Positions 18,053-26,137 of a DNA stretch of 36,290 nucleotides are shown in pieces. The DNA comes from Pseudomonadota bacterium (GTDB taxonomy: Bacteria > Pseudomonadota > Gammaproteobacteria > Acidiferrobacterales > Acidiferrobacteraceae): positions 1 to 36,290 of the forward strand of contig JAJYGP010000036.1 of the NCBI GenBank assembly GCA_021785035.1. Reading direction: 5' to 3'. The notes below the pieces were generated by a model, which was given only the letters and a program-made list of their open reading frames with translations, had not been told where the DNA came from and searched no databases. The position numbers and the translations under genes were made by a program. How positions within the stretch are numbered: the first letter of the stretch is position 1; the number at the start of each line of letters is the position of its first letter.

Positions 18053-18813
18053 GCGCCCCGAAGTTTGGCAAGGTAAGGGCTTTGGGGAAAGTTGCGTGCC
18101 AGTATCCGTGCGGTGTCCCGGCTTAATCCCGCCATACCCATGCGTTCATAGGCCATCGCCATAAGACCGAGGGCATCGGCCACGGCCGGTGTGCGCGGAT
18201 AGTGTTCTATGACGAACTTGCAGCGATCGGCGGTAGCGACGTAAGCCCCGTGGATGTAGTAGTAGCGGGCGACCGCGATGTTGTTTCGGGCCAGCATATC
18301 CCGGAGATAATTGATGCGTTCTGCGGCATCGATCGCGTATCGGCTGTGGGGATATTTGGTAACAACCGTTTCGAAGGCGCGCAAGGCCGCGCGCGCCGCG
18401 CTGTTATCGCGCCCGCGTAGCGGGTTTACGCCAAACGCACGTTCGATAACGCTCTGATTCTTATTGAAATCAATGAGGCCTTGCAGGTAGTAGGCATAGG
18501 CCACGCGGCGGTCGGTTGGGTGAAGGCGAATGAACCGCTTCGCGGCATCAACCGCGGCCACCGGTTCCGAGGCCTTATAGTAGGCGTAGGCAATGACGAT
18601 TTCGGCCTGAGTGGCGTAGCGTCCGTAGGGGTAGGCCGCTTCGAGGCCTTGAAAGAGCCGAATGGCGCGTTCATAGTTGCCATTTTTTAGCGTGGCCACG
18701 CCTTGGGCGTAGAAGCGCTGGGCAGACCAATGATGCGTCTTGTGGTGGTCACGGCCGCAAGCGGTTAGGCTTGCGAGCCCTACGATGAGACAAAAGCGGA
18801 TCAGGCGACGCAT
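18031..18813 (-). CDS. bamD: Outer membrane protein assembly factor BamD
   Basis: BamD is an essential lipoprotein of the BAM complex that inserts beta-barrel proteins into the outer membrane. The ATG at 18813 follows AGAGGA and gives a lipoprotein signal (RFCLIVGLASLTAC) with the acylated Cys at residue 19. The mature part consists of TPR repeats, with the hallmark FYAQGVATLKNGNYERAIRLFQGLEAAYPYGRYA followed by QAEIVIAYAYYK. It continues with GLIDF and a later helix run with SRYAIDAAERINYLRDMLA. The product is about 260 aa (E. coli BamD has 245). It is divergent from rluD across 59 nt, a conserved arrangement in gammaproteobacteria. Confidence 0.96.
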   Translation of the reverse strand: MRRLIRFCLIVGLASLTACGRDHHKTHHWSAQRFYAQGVATLKNGNYERAIRLFQGLEAAYPYGRYATQAEIVIAYAYYKASEPVAAVDAAKRFIRLHPTDRRVAYAYYLQGLIDFNKNQSVIERAFGVNPLRGRDNSAARAALRAFETVVTKYPHSRYAIDAAERINYLRDMLARNNIAVARYYYIHGAYVATADRCKFVIEHYPRTPAVADALGLMAMAYERMGMAGLSRDTARILARNFPQSPYLAKLRGAHILPTP

Positions 18814-18872
18814 GGCGGTTCCTCTGGCATTCGAGGGCAAGCTTAACCGGATTTGCACCGAGCGGAAAGACC

Positions 18873-19787
18873 GTGGACCCTGAGCGACACTTTTGGCTAC
18901 AATTTTCCGACGCCGAGGCGGGATTACGACTTGATCGAGCGCTCGCGTTGCGCTTGCCGCAATTTTCCCGGACGGCGCTCCAGGGATGGTTGCGCGAGGG
19001 ACGCGTAACCCTAGACGACCAGCCGGTGGCGGCGACTCGCCAAGTCAAGAGTGGGGAGCGCTTGTGGCTCAATCTCCCAGAACCAGTCCTATCCAATATC
19101 CAGGCAGAAGAGATCCCCCTTACTTTCATCTTCGAAGACGACACCGTACTTGTGATCGATAAGCCGGCAGGTCTCGTCGTGCATCCTGGCGCCGGTTGTC
19201 GCGCGGGCACCATGCAAAACGCGCTTTTGTATCATGCCCCCGATCTCGCCGCCTTACCACGTTCGGGGATTGTCCACCGGCTCGATAAGGACACCTCGGG
19301 CTTGCTTGTGATCGCGCGGACCGAGATCGCAAGGCTTGCCCTTATCGAGCAACTGAAGACCCGTGAGATGGGCCGTGAGTACGAGGCCTTGGTAGTCGGT
19401 ACGCCGCCGGCCCGGGGCCATGTCGAGGCCCCTATTGGGCGCGATCCTCGTCATCGGACCAGGATGGCGGTAACGGCGCACGGCCGGCCGGCCCGTACTG
19501 AATACGAGCTTATTGAGCGATTGGGGCGCTTTAGTCTTTTGCGTGTGCGGCTTAAGACGGGTCGCACGCATCAGATTCGGGTGCACATGACGCACATAGG
19601 CTTCCCGCTCGTAGGGGATGCCGTGTACGGTCGAGCGAAGACCCGCGATATTCTGCCGCGGCAGGCACTGCATGCGCGGCGTCTTAGCTTGGTCCACCCA
19701 AAGAGCGGAGAGCGCCTGATGTTTGAGTGCCCCATGGCCGCCGACTTCGCAGACGCCCTGCAGCGCTTACGCAAGGAGGCGGTGTGA
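18873..19787 (+). CDS. rluD: 23S rRNA pseudouridine synthase RluD
   Basis: RluD isomerises uridines in helix 69 of 23S rRNA (1911, 1915 and 1917 in E. coli). It has 304 aa. An N-terminal S4 RNA-binding domain (RLDRALALRLPQFSRTALQGWLREGRV) is followed by the RluA-type catalytic domain, with the signature HRLDKDTSGLLV and catalytic Asp D138. KTGRTHQIRVHM and FPLVGDAVYGR are also family marks. The GTG at 18873 follows GGAAAG. The identification as RluD over RluC/RluA rests on the bamD-rluD-pgeF order. The stop overlaps the pgeF start (GTGA). Confidence 0.95.
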   Translation: MDPERHFWLQFSDAEAGLRLDRALALRLPQFSRTALQGWLREGRVTLDDQPVAATRQVKSGERLWLNLPEPVLSNIQAEEIPLTFIFEDDTVLVIDKPAGLVVHPGAGCRAGTMQNALLYHAPDLAALPRSGIVHRLDKDTSGLLVIARTEIARLALIEQLKTREMGREYEALVVGTPPARGHVEAPIGRDPRHRTRMAVTAHGRPARTEYELIERLGRFSLLRVRLKTGRTHQIRVHMTHIGFPLVGDAVYGRAKTRDILPRQALHARRLSLVHPKSGERLMFECPMAADFADALQRLRKEAV

Positions 19788-20512
19788 TCGAGTGTGTGGC
19801 GGCCGCATGGCCGATCCGGGGAGTGCGTGTCTATACCACAACGCGCCACGGCGGCGTCAGCCGTGGGCCTTATACCTCACTGAATTTAGGGATCCATGTC
19901 GGGGACTCCCCCGAGGATGTTCTGGTGAACCGGATAAGGCTTGGGCAGGCGCTTGGGCTTCCGTCGGTACCGCGGTGGCTTAATCAAATCCACGGGTCCC
20001 GGGTCGTAGACGCAGGACGGGTGGAATCGGCGCTTGATGCCGACGGCAGCGTCACAAGCGAACCGGGGCTGGTGTGTGCCATTTTGACTGCCGATTGCTT
20101 GCCGATTGTGCTCGCGGATCGGCAGGCGCGCTGTATTGCGGTCTTGCATGGTGGTTGGCGGGGGCTTGCGGCGGGCATCATCGAAGCGGGAGTCGCGGCT
20201 CTCCCGGTGTCTTCGTCGGAGCTGGTCGCATGGCTTGGGCCCGCCATAGGTCCGCTTCATTATGAGGTCGGTGAGGCGGTCCGTGACGCCTTCGGAGACG
20301 GCGCCCGGGCGGCCTTTCGGGCGGTCAGTAAGGGGCGCTACCAAGCGGATCTCTACGCTCTCGCTCGTGTCCGTTTGGCGGCCTGCGGTATTAGCGAGGT
20401 GTACGGCGGGGGTTTTGATACCCTCGCCGATCCGCGTTTCTACTCTTATCGGCAAACCCAGGTCTGTGGGCGGATGGCGACGTTGGCGTGGATAGAGGGA
20501 CACTCTTCGTAG
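19784..20512 (+). CDS. pgeF: PgeF/YfiH multicopper-oxidase-like purine nucleoside phosphorylase
   Basis: This is a DUF152/YfiH protein of about 242 aa. Family members act on purine nucleosides and also guard peptidoglycan composition. The GTG at 19784 has AAGGAGG just upstream and overlaps the rluD stop. An upstream ATG at 19727 would add 19 unrelated residues. The metal-site residues are present: His in WLNQIHGSR, Cys in LTADCLPIV and His in AVLHGGWRGLAAGI. AWLGPAIGPLHYEVG and FYSYRQTQVCGRMA complete the fold. In many gammaproteobacteria clpB comes next. Here a pseudogene follows after 14 nt. Confidence 0.93.
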   Translation: MIECVAAAWPIRGVRVYTTTRHGGVSRGPYTSLNLGIHVGDSPEDVLVNRIRLGQALGLPSVPRWLNQIHGSRVVDAGRVESALDADGSVTSEPGLVCAILTADCLPIVLADRQARCIAVLHGGWRGLAAGIIEAGVAALPVSSSELVAWLGPAIGPLHYEVGEAVRDAFGDGARAAFRAVSKGRYQADLYALARVRLAACGISEVYGGGFDTLADPRFYSYRQTQVCGRMATLAWIEGHSS

Positions 20513-20526
20513 GTCTATTCCATCCT

Positions 20527-21103
20527 GTGAAGGAACAGCTGACGAGGGGAACTTTGCGGGGTGAGCGCGTTGCCATGCTCCTTACGGACGGCGTCGAGCA
20601 AGTCGAATACGAAAACCCCGGCAATTTTTGGAGGAGCAGGGCGCCACTGTCGATCTCGTGTCCTTTCAAAAGCGTGGTGCGTCCGTACAGGCCTTTAATC
20701 ACCTGAAGCCGGGGTCGCAATTCACAGTCGAAAGACCGTTACGGAGGCGCGCCCAGAGGAGTATGACGCCTTGGTATTGCCGGGAGGCGTCGCGAACCCG
20801 GATCAGTGACGCCTGAGTACGCAGTCGGTGGACTTCGTGAATCGTTTTTCTCAAACCGGCCAACCGCTGGCCACCATTTGTCATGGCCCCTGGCTTTTGA
20901 TCAATGCGGGTTTAATGTTCGGTCGTCATGTGACGAGTTGGCCGAGCTTGGAGGCCGATATCCGTAACGCCGGAGGCCATTGGACGGACGAGTCCGTGGT
21001 CGTCGACGGACTATGTATCACGAGCCGCAATGCCGATGACATCCCCGCCTTCAATCACCAAATCGAGAAGGCGCTTCTCAAGCCGCACGCGGCCAGTGTC
21101 TAA
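20527..21103 (+). pseudogene. PfpI/DJ-1-family protein (YhbO type), frameshifted
   Basis: Three frames must be joined to recover one protein of about 190 aa from the PfpI class I glutamine amidotransferase-like family. Frame one reads GERVAMLLTDGVEQVEYE (from GTG 20527). A base is lost near 20614-20617 and the next frame reads PRQFLEEQGATVDLVSFQK and VQAFNHLKPGSQFTVE. A second base is lost near 20734, and the third frame reads TVTEARPEEYDALVLPGGVANPDQ. A TGA follows at 20807-20809, then VDFVNRF..ATICHGPWLLINAG (nucleophile Cys in ICHGPW) to the end. The nucleophile, glyoxalase/deglycase-like fold and C-terminus are otherwise preserved, so decay is recent. Sequencing error could explain one lesion but hardly all three. 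Confidence 0.88.
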
Positions 21104-21111
21104 GCTCGCAG

Positions 21112-21993
21112 CTAGCCGCGCCCCCCAAACGCAGGCCCCGTGAAGCGCAGAGAGAGGTCGAGGGCGCGCGCGTTTTTGGTGATATCGCCGATGGAAATAA
21201 AGTCGACACCGGTCTCGGCGACCGCGGCGATTGTCTCTAATGTGATGCCGCCCGAGGCCTCGAGCTGAGCTTGGTCGTGGCTACGCGCGACCGCTAAACG
21301 CAGATCGGGCACCGAGAAATTATCGAGGAGAATGCGTGAGGCCCCGGCGGCGAGGGCCTGATCCAGTTCAGCTAGGGTCTCGACTTCGATCTCGACTAAT
21401 TTGCCCTGGGCGATCTTTTGCGCGTGGCGTAATGCTGCCTCGATGGATCCCGCGGCGGCGATGTGATTTTCCTTGATCAGCACGCCGTCATAAAGACCAA
21501 GACGATGGTTCTGACAGCCTCCGCAAAGCACTGCGTATTTTTGGGCCAAGCGTAGGCTCGGGAGCGTCTTGCGGGTATCGAGGATGCGGGTCTTGGTGTG
21601 GGCGACCTGGTCGGCGTAGCGGCGCGCCGCCGTTGCGGTCCCGGAAAGGACTTGAACGAAGTTAAGGGCCGTGCGTTCGCCCGTAAGCAGGGCGCGGGCA
21701 TCCCCTGAGAGTTCGCACAGCGTCATACCGGCGGAAACCCGGTCCGAGTCTTGGGCGTGCCACTGAATCTCACAGTGCGGATCAAGACGTCGGAACGTGG
21801 CATCAAACCACGCTTGGCCGCATAAAACACCGTCTTCGCGTGTGATAAGGACCGCTGAGACCGACCTTTTAGGAACCAGAATTGCGGTCAGGTCGCCTGG
21901 TCCTGTGTCTTCCTCCAAGGCGGCACAAACGGCTTTTTCAACAACCGCTGGTGTGAGATACGAGGTGAACACAATTGCCTCCCAAAATGCCAT
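21112..21993 (-). CDS. nadC: Nicotinate-nucleotide pyrophosphorylase (quinolinate phosphoribosyltransferase)
   Basis: NadC converts quinolinate and PRPP to nicotinate mononucleotide in de novo NAD synthesis. The product is 293 aa, or 286 aa from an internal GTG at 21972, so the start is uncertain. The N-terminal EEDTGPGDLTA, GERTALNFVQVLSGTAT, the substrate loop ILDTRKTLPSLRLAQKYAVLCGG, the HRLGLYDGVLIKENH motif, VEIEVE, ILLDNF and LEASGGITLETI are all typical. nadE lies 3 kb away but on the other strand and in another operon. A degraded gene lies 42 nt upstream on the same strand. Confidence 0.97.
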   Translation of the reverse strand: MAFWEAIVFTSYLTPAVVEKAVCAALEEDTGPGDLTAILVPKRSVSAVLITREDGVLCGQAWFDATFRRLDPHCEIQWHAQDSDRVSAGMTLCELSGDARALLTGERTALNFVQVLSGTATAARRYADQVAHTKTRILDTRKTLPSLRLAQKYAVLCGGCQNHRLGLYDGVLIKENHIAAAGSIEAALRHAQKIAQGKLVEIEVETLAELDQALAAGASRILLDNFSVPDLRLAVARSHDQAQLEASGGITLETIAAVAETGVDFISIGDITKNARALDLSLRFTGPAFGGRG

Positions 21994-22035
21994 GGCCTGA
22001 TTGCAAATAGGATTGGACCCAAAGGCCGAGTGTCC

Positions 22036-22530
22036 CTAATGGGTGTGTCCATGCTCGTCGTCGAGCGCGGACTTACGAGGATAACAGTTGCGCGCCAGAA
22101 CGCGGCCATCCTCTTGTCCCACAAGCCCCTTTTGCGGGCCCACGACCGCCTCATACCCGATTAAGTCGCCTGTGGGCGCCGGTAGCGCGGGCGTTGAGTG
22201 GATGATGGGCCCAGGAAGGTTTCCTGCCCGAAAGATTACGTGACGCTGCAGTCCGGGTGCAACATTTTCTTATGATCGGCGATATCAAGATCAGTACGGA
22301 TCCACCCTTCTTTTGGCCCAAATCTAGAAAGGAAGCCTACTTGCGACAGCCGGCCGGTTTCCAAAGGGTGCCCTCCATTGCTTCCCGTGCGGTCTGTGCA
22401 CGGCTAAGGCGTCGCTGCCCGCATCACCGTTAAATCTTGCAGGGAGCGCGCCTCCTGATCTAGGCCACGACAGATAGGGAGGACGAGCATTGCTCAGGAC
22501 ATAGAAGTCGCCGCCTTCTTGACGGTCCAT
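22036..22530 (-). pseudogene. Degraded gene of unknown family upstream of nadC
   Basis: No intact gene covers 21994-22619. Joining minus-strand frames gives a coherent protein-like sequence of about 165 aa. It starts MDRQEGGDFYVLSNARPPYL (ATG 22530). It shifts near 22455 to GLDQEARSLQDLTVMRAATP, passes a TAG, and continues TGSNGGHPLETGRLSQVGF and FGPKEGWIRTDLDIADHKKM. It then shifts near 22255 to RHVIFRAGNLPGPIIHSTP, GYEAVVGPQKGLVGQEDGRV and ARNCYPRKSALDDEHGHTH, with the stop at 22036-22038. I do not recognise the family. The low-complexity-free, protein-like reading in successive frames is the evidence. Chance is possible. Confidence 0.45.
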
Positions 22531-22561
22531 GAAATGCGGATATAAATTATCTAGATTAGAA

Positions 22562-22578
22562 AAGCCTTGATCAGGCTT
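22562..22578. promoter_or_regulatory. Inverted repeat upstream of the Rrf2-type regulator
   Basis: AAGCCT-TGATC-AGGCTT is a perfect 6-bp inverted repeat 42 nt before the regulator start. It follows an AT-rich stretch (TATAAATTAT, about 22540-22549) that could hold a -10 box. The right arm GGCTTC also appears in the repeat at 23100-23129. It could be an operator for self-control. Confidence 0.4.
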
Positions 22579-22619
22579 CTTGAATAAAACGTAGGCGTGA
22601 GGCCTTAGGGGGACAGATC

Positions 22620-23090
22620 ATGCGGATGGGTGAAGGGGTGGAGTGGGGGCTTCATTGTTGTTTAACGCTCGCCTGGATTGGCGACCAAGAGCCTATTTCG
22701 ACCGCGAAACTTGCCGAGCACTTCGGCGTTCCTCCCACCTATCTCAATAAGTGTCTGCAGGCCCTTGTTCGCGCCGAGATTCTAAGGTCCGTATCCGGGG
22801 CGCGTGGCGGGTTTTGCTTGGCGAAACGGCCAGATGAATTGACTTTTCTGGATGTTGTGATCGCGGTCGAGGGGCCGGATGCAGCTTTTCGTTGTACCGA
22901 GATCCGACAGAATGAGGGCTGCTCGCGCGACGAAAAGAGACGGCCTTGCGCTATTGCAGGGGCCATGCAGGAAGCAGAGGAGGCGTGGCGCACAGCACTC
23001 AAGGCCCAGACTTTGGCGGATATTATGCAAAAGGCCCCCGCAGCCGCGGCTGAACGCACGCGCCGTTGGTATCAAGAGGTGCGACGCTAG
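22620..23090 (+). CDS. Rrf2-family transcriptional regulator with cysteine triad
   Basis: This is a winged-helix regulator of 156 aa, the usual Rrf2 size. The helix-turn-helix is in STAKLAEHFGVPPTYLNKCLQALVRA and the wing in SGARGGFCLAKRPDELTFLDVV. Three Cys at C92, C101 and C110 (RCTEI, GCSRD, RPCAI) sit where Rrf2 proteins such as IscR and NsrR bind an Fe-S cluster, so sensing of redox, NO or iron is likely. The ATG follows AGGGGGA. Palindromes lie upstream (22562) and downstream (23100). The next gene is a broken MFS exporter, its probable target. Confidence 0.9.
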   Translation: MRMGEGVEWGLHCCLTLAWIGDQEPISTAKLAEHFGVPPTYLNKCLQALVRAEILRSVSGARGGFCLAKRPDELTFLDVVIAVEGPDAAFRCTEIRQNEGCSRDEKRRPCAIAGAMQEAEEAWRTALKAQTLADIMQKAPAAAAERTRRWYQEVRR

Positions 23091-23099
23091 CTGCATGGC

Positions 23100-23129
23100 T
23101 ATGAAGCTACCGGGCTTGGCGGCTTCATA
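23100..23129. promoter_or_regulatory. Inverted repeat between regulator and MFS gene
   Basis: TATGAAGC and GCTTCATA form a perfect 8-bp inverted repeat around a 14-nt centre. It overlaps a possible -35 (TTGGCG, 23116-23121) upstream of an AT-rich -10-like GATAAAAT (23135-23142) for the MFS gene. That placement fits an operator better than a terminator, since no T run follows. Confidence 0.45.
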
Positions 23130-23173
23130 ATCTGGATAAAATATGTCCTTAATACGCAAAAGCGGGGGGGCCT

Positions 23174-24376
23174 ATGGATGACAAACCGAGTAGTGAACGT
23201 GCCCGGGAAAGAGGCGGTTTGACGCCGGTTGTGATCTTGTCGCTGGGTACTTTTGCGGTCGGCACGGATGCCTTTATCGTGGCCGGATTTTTGCCCTCCC
23301 TGGCTGCGAGCTTGCATGTCTCTGTGGGTGTGGCTGGACAGAGCGTCACAGTCTTTGCGGTCACGTATGCTGTGTTTGCGCCTATCCTAGCGACACTTGC
23401 CGCGAGAGCGCCTCGTCGCACCCTGTTGGTGGCTGCGTTAGTCGTTATAGCCGGCGCAAATCTCGGCGCGGCCGTGGCCCCCGACTTTACCGTCCTGATG
23501 GTGTTTCGCACCCTGGCCGCACTGGGGGCCGCCGCGTATACGCCTACTGCAAGCGCGGTGGCGGCATGGCTTGCGCGCTCCGCTTTGCGCGGCCGGGCCT
23601 TGGCTTTGGTCCTAGCCGGTTTGACTTTCGCTACCGTGTTGTCGGTGCCGATTGGGAGTCTCATGAGCGACTGGACGAGCTGGCGGGTTGTTTTAGGTTT
23701 GGTCGCTGGGCTTGCGCTTTTGAGTAGCGTCGCTGTATTGCGAGTGTTGCCGGTTCTTGGCGGTGGACCCTTTGTTCCGCTTCGCGATCGGCTGGCCGTT
23801 TTGCGTAAGCCCGGCGTGATCAGCCTACTGCCGCTGACCGTACTTGGCATGGCGGCGAGCTACGCAATTTATGGGTATTCGGTGCCGGCGCTGCAGGGTG
23901 TGGGAGTCGAGCCCGCGGGAATAGGGGGATTTTTATTTCTCTATGGCCTTGGGGCTATATTAGGCAGCGGCCTGTGCGGCTATGTCATCGACCGGTGGGG
24001 GGCTACTCGTATGTTATCGGTGACCTATACCATCATGACCCTTTCTCTAGGGCTGCTTGGCTGCTGCGCGCTGCACACGCGCTTTCGGGGGCACCATATC
24101 GACGGCGGTTGTGGGTCTTCTGGTTAGTCTCTGGGGCGCGAGTACATGGTCGCAGACGCCGCCCCAGCAGCACCGGCTTATCGCTGCCGCACCGGAGATC
24201 GTATCGCTCGTTTTGTCTTTGAACGCCTCAGCAATTTATTTAGGAATCGGATCGGGTACCGCCTTGGGGGTGTCGCGCTTACAGCCGGCGTGCCTGTGCT
24301 CTATGGAGTCGCTACCATGATCGCAGCGATCGCTTGGCTTTATTTTATTGGCACGCTACGGCGTAACAGGGTATGA
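23174..24376 (+). pseudogene. MFS drug-efflux-type transporter, two frameshifts
   Basis: The first 300 codons encode an intact MFS half and more: a cytosolic start, then GTFAVGTDAFIVAGFLPSLA (TM1) and VTYAVFAPILATLAARAPRRTLL (TM2 and the conserved loop). VFRTLAALGAAAYTPTASAVAAWLA and LTFATVLSVPIGSLMSDWTSWR follow, as in the AraJ/YdhP-type sugar-drug exporters. Near 24060-24080 the frame moves and continues TAVVGLLVSLWGASTWSQ and SLVLSLNASAIYLGIGSGTALG. At the G run near 24265 it moves back and ends GVALTAGVPVLYGVATMIAA. Joined, it gives the usual length of about 400 aa with 12 helices. The un-joined product stops in the tenth helix and is probably inactive. Confidence 0.85.
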
Positions 24377-24818
24377 GGCGCCTGAGGGAATAAGGGAGGC
24401 GTCGATAGGGGTGCGTGTCGCTCCGTAATTCTGGCAAAAAAGGTCGGTACTGAGGGTCGAGACCGTCACTTTTTTGGAAGAAACAGGCATGTGTGCGGTA
24501 TCACGCGTGCGCAGAACGCTTTGGGTGGTCGGATACAATTACACGATGAGCTTCCATAAATCACTATGATGATGGGTTGCACTGACAGGAAAGGACGGTG
24601 ATTACTAAGACAATCCGGGCGGCGCGTTTTCAATTGAATCGCGGCGGGCCGGGATCCGGTATTTCGGTATGGAAGATGGAGCGTGTTTGATGGAGGTAGT
24701 AGGTCCTGCTACGCTGGTAGGCCGTTTAGATAAAAATCTTTTTATGCACAACTGAAGGTTGCGGAGTTTATGCATCAGGGAATATTCGGCGAATAAACAG
24801 CCGATTTGGAGTGAAGGC
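24377..24818. other. Intergenic region with hairpins and AT-rich palindrome
   Basis: No gene is seen in these 442 nt. An A6/T6-flanked imperfect hairpin (24436-24475) could act as a two-way terminator after the MFS pseudogene. An inverted repeat with one mismatch, GTAGTAGG-T-CCTGCTAC (24696-24712), and a near-perfect palindrome ATAAAAA-TC-TTTTTAT (24730-24745) lie shortly before the transglutaminase-like gene. These two may be operator or promoter elements of the operon that follows. Confidence 0.4.
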
Positions 24819-25463
24819 GTGAGCGTAAACAGATATCATCTACCCGCAACGGATTTTCTTCTGAATGCCGAGGTCGTTGACTGCAATCATCCGCAGATTC
24901 AGGACCTGGCGGCCTCTTTGTCCGGTCGGACACCCCTGCTAACGGCTAAAAACTGCTTTGATTGGGTGCGGGATCAGATCGAACACAGTATGGATTTTCG
25001 CCGTGAGGAGGTTGTCTGTAGGGCATCTGATGTGCTGCGTGTCGGCACCGGCTTGTGCTTTGCCAAGAGCCACTTATTGGTAGCCTTATGGCGCGCGAGC
25101 CGCATACCTGCCGGGTTTTGTTATCAACGATTAACGTTTGATGGTCCTCGTGCGCCCTATTGTACACACGGTTTCACCGCTGTCTGGCTAGATAATTGGG
25201 GCTGGTATCGTTGTGATGCGCGCGGCAACAGCAAGCCCAATATCCAGTGTGAATTCACGCCCGAACGGGAGAACTTGGCCTACCCGACCAGTCATAACGG
25301 CGAGATGACCTATTCTGATGTTTGGGCAGAGCCTTGGCCGGATTTGATCGCAGCCATGGGCAAGTTGCAAACCATGTCGCAGTATCGGCGCTGTCCCATT
25401 GACGCCCGCCCGCCCGTTGCGGACTTATGCGTAAGTGAGTCTGCGGCGCCGAACATTGAATAG
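24819..25463 (+). CDS. Transglutaminase-like superfamily protein
   Basis: This cysteine-protease/transglutaminase-fold protein has about 214 aa. The GTG at 24819 has GGAG about 8 nt upstream. A start at 24759 would add 20 residues of poor quality. The triad is visible: C80 in GTGLCFAKSHLLVALWRASRIPAGF, H117 in YCTHGFTAVWL and D133 in WYRCDARGN. There is no signal peptide, so it is probably cytosolic. Standalone proteins of this kind may hydrolyse or make amide bonds on small peptides. It is first in an operon with PaiB-like, DJ-1-GNAT and PhzF proteins, which suggests action on an amino-acid-derived small molecule (inference). Confidence 0.85.
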   Translation: MSVNRYHLPATDFLLNAEVVDCNHPQIQDLAASLSGRTPLLTAKNCFDWVRDQIEHSMDFRREEVVCRASDVLRVGTGLCFAKSHLLVALWRASRIPAGFCYQRLTFDGPRAPYCTHGFTAVWLDNWGWYRCDARGNSKPNIQCEFTPERENLAYPTSHNGEMTYSDVWAEPWPDLIAAMGKLQTMSQYRRCPIDARPPVADLCVSESAAPNIE

Positions 25464-25477
25464 CATGGAGACGAACC

Positions 25478-26137
25478 ATGTACTGCCCCGGAACGTTTGC
25501 GGAAACTCGTCCCGAAGTGTTACGGACACTGATTCAGCATTATCCCCTCGCAACCTTGATCACCATAGGTAGCGAGGGACCAGAGGCCGACCATATCCCG
25601 CTGTATCTCTTGCCCGGGAAGGGGCCGCATTACGTGTTACAGGGACATGTGGCGCGCGCTAATCCGCTATGGCAAAAGGCGTCCCCAGGCAATGAGGTGT
25701 TGGCCATCTTCCAGGGGCCACAACACTACATAAGTCCTTCTTGGTATGCCACAAAGGCGGAAAACGGCAAGGTAGTGCCGACTTGGAACTATGCCGTCGT
25801 CCACGTCCATGGGCTGCTTCACGTCAAGGACAATCCCGATTGGGTCCGGCAACAGATGGTCGGCCTGACCACGCAGCAGGAGAGTCGCTTTGCGCGGCCC
25901 TGGCAGGTGGATGATGCGCCTCAGGGTTTCACGGAGTCGCTTATCGGACAGGTGGTGGGCATAGAAATCCCGATCTCGCGGTGGGCTGGTAAATGGAAGG
26001 TCAGCCAGAACCAGCCGCTTTCCAACCGTGACAGTGTCGGGGCGCACCTGGAGAGGCAAAATCAGTCTGGCTCCTTGGCTATGGCTGAATACGTTCTGGC
26101 CTGCGCAAAAAACGGGGAAAAGGACCATCCTGAATGA
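25478..26137 (+). CDS. PaiB-family FMN-binding protein
   Basis: This 219-aa split-barrel flavin protein is of the type called FMN-binding negative transcriptional regulator. The opening MYCPGTFAETRPEVLRTLI, DHIPLYLLP, LQGHVARANPLW, VLAIFQGPQHYISPSWY, VPTWNYAVVHVHG and GFTESLIGQVVGIEIPISR.GKWKVSQNQP are all family marks. In Bacillus the homologue PaiB is paired with the polyamine acetyltransferase PaiA. Here the next gene also carries an acetyltransferase domain, a parallel arrangement. It overlaps that gene by 4 nt. Whether it regulates DNA or acts as a flavin enzyme is open. Confidence 0.92.
   Translation: MYCPGTFAETRPEVLRTLIQHYPLATLITIGSEGPEADHIPLYLLPGKGPHYVLQGHVARANPLWQKASPGNEVLAIFQGPQHYISPSWYATKAENGKVVPTWNYAVVHVHGLLHVKDNPDWVRQQMVGLTTQQESRFARPWQVDDAPQGFTESLIGQVVGIEIPISRWAGKWKVSQNQPLSNRDSVGAHLERQNQSGSLAMAEYVLACAKNGEKDHPE

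Noticed and set aside
19886-20503. 205-codon frame antisense to pgeF
   Set aside because: It is a shadow of pgeF, which shows all its metal-site residues on the plus strand.
23149-23850. 233-codon frame antisense to the MFS gene
   Set aside because: It is Ala/Thr/Lys/Arg-rich low-complexity text, typical of an antisense shadow of membrane protein DNA.
24436-24475. Strong intrinsic terminator after the MFS pseudogene
   Set aside because: The A6/T6 arms pair, but the inner stem has mismatches and a bulge. It is kept only as a weak element in the intergenic entry.
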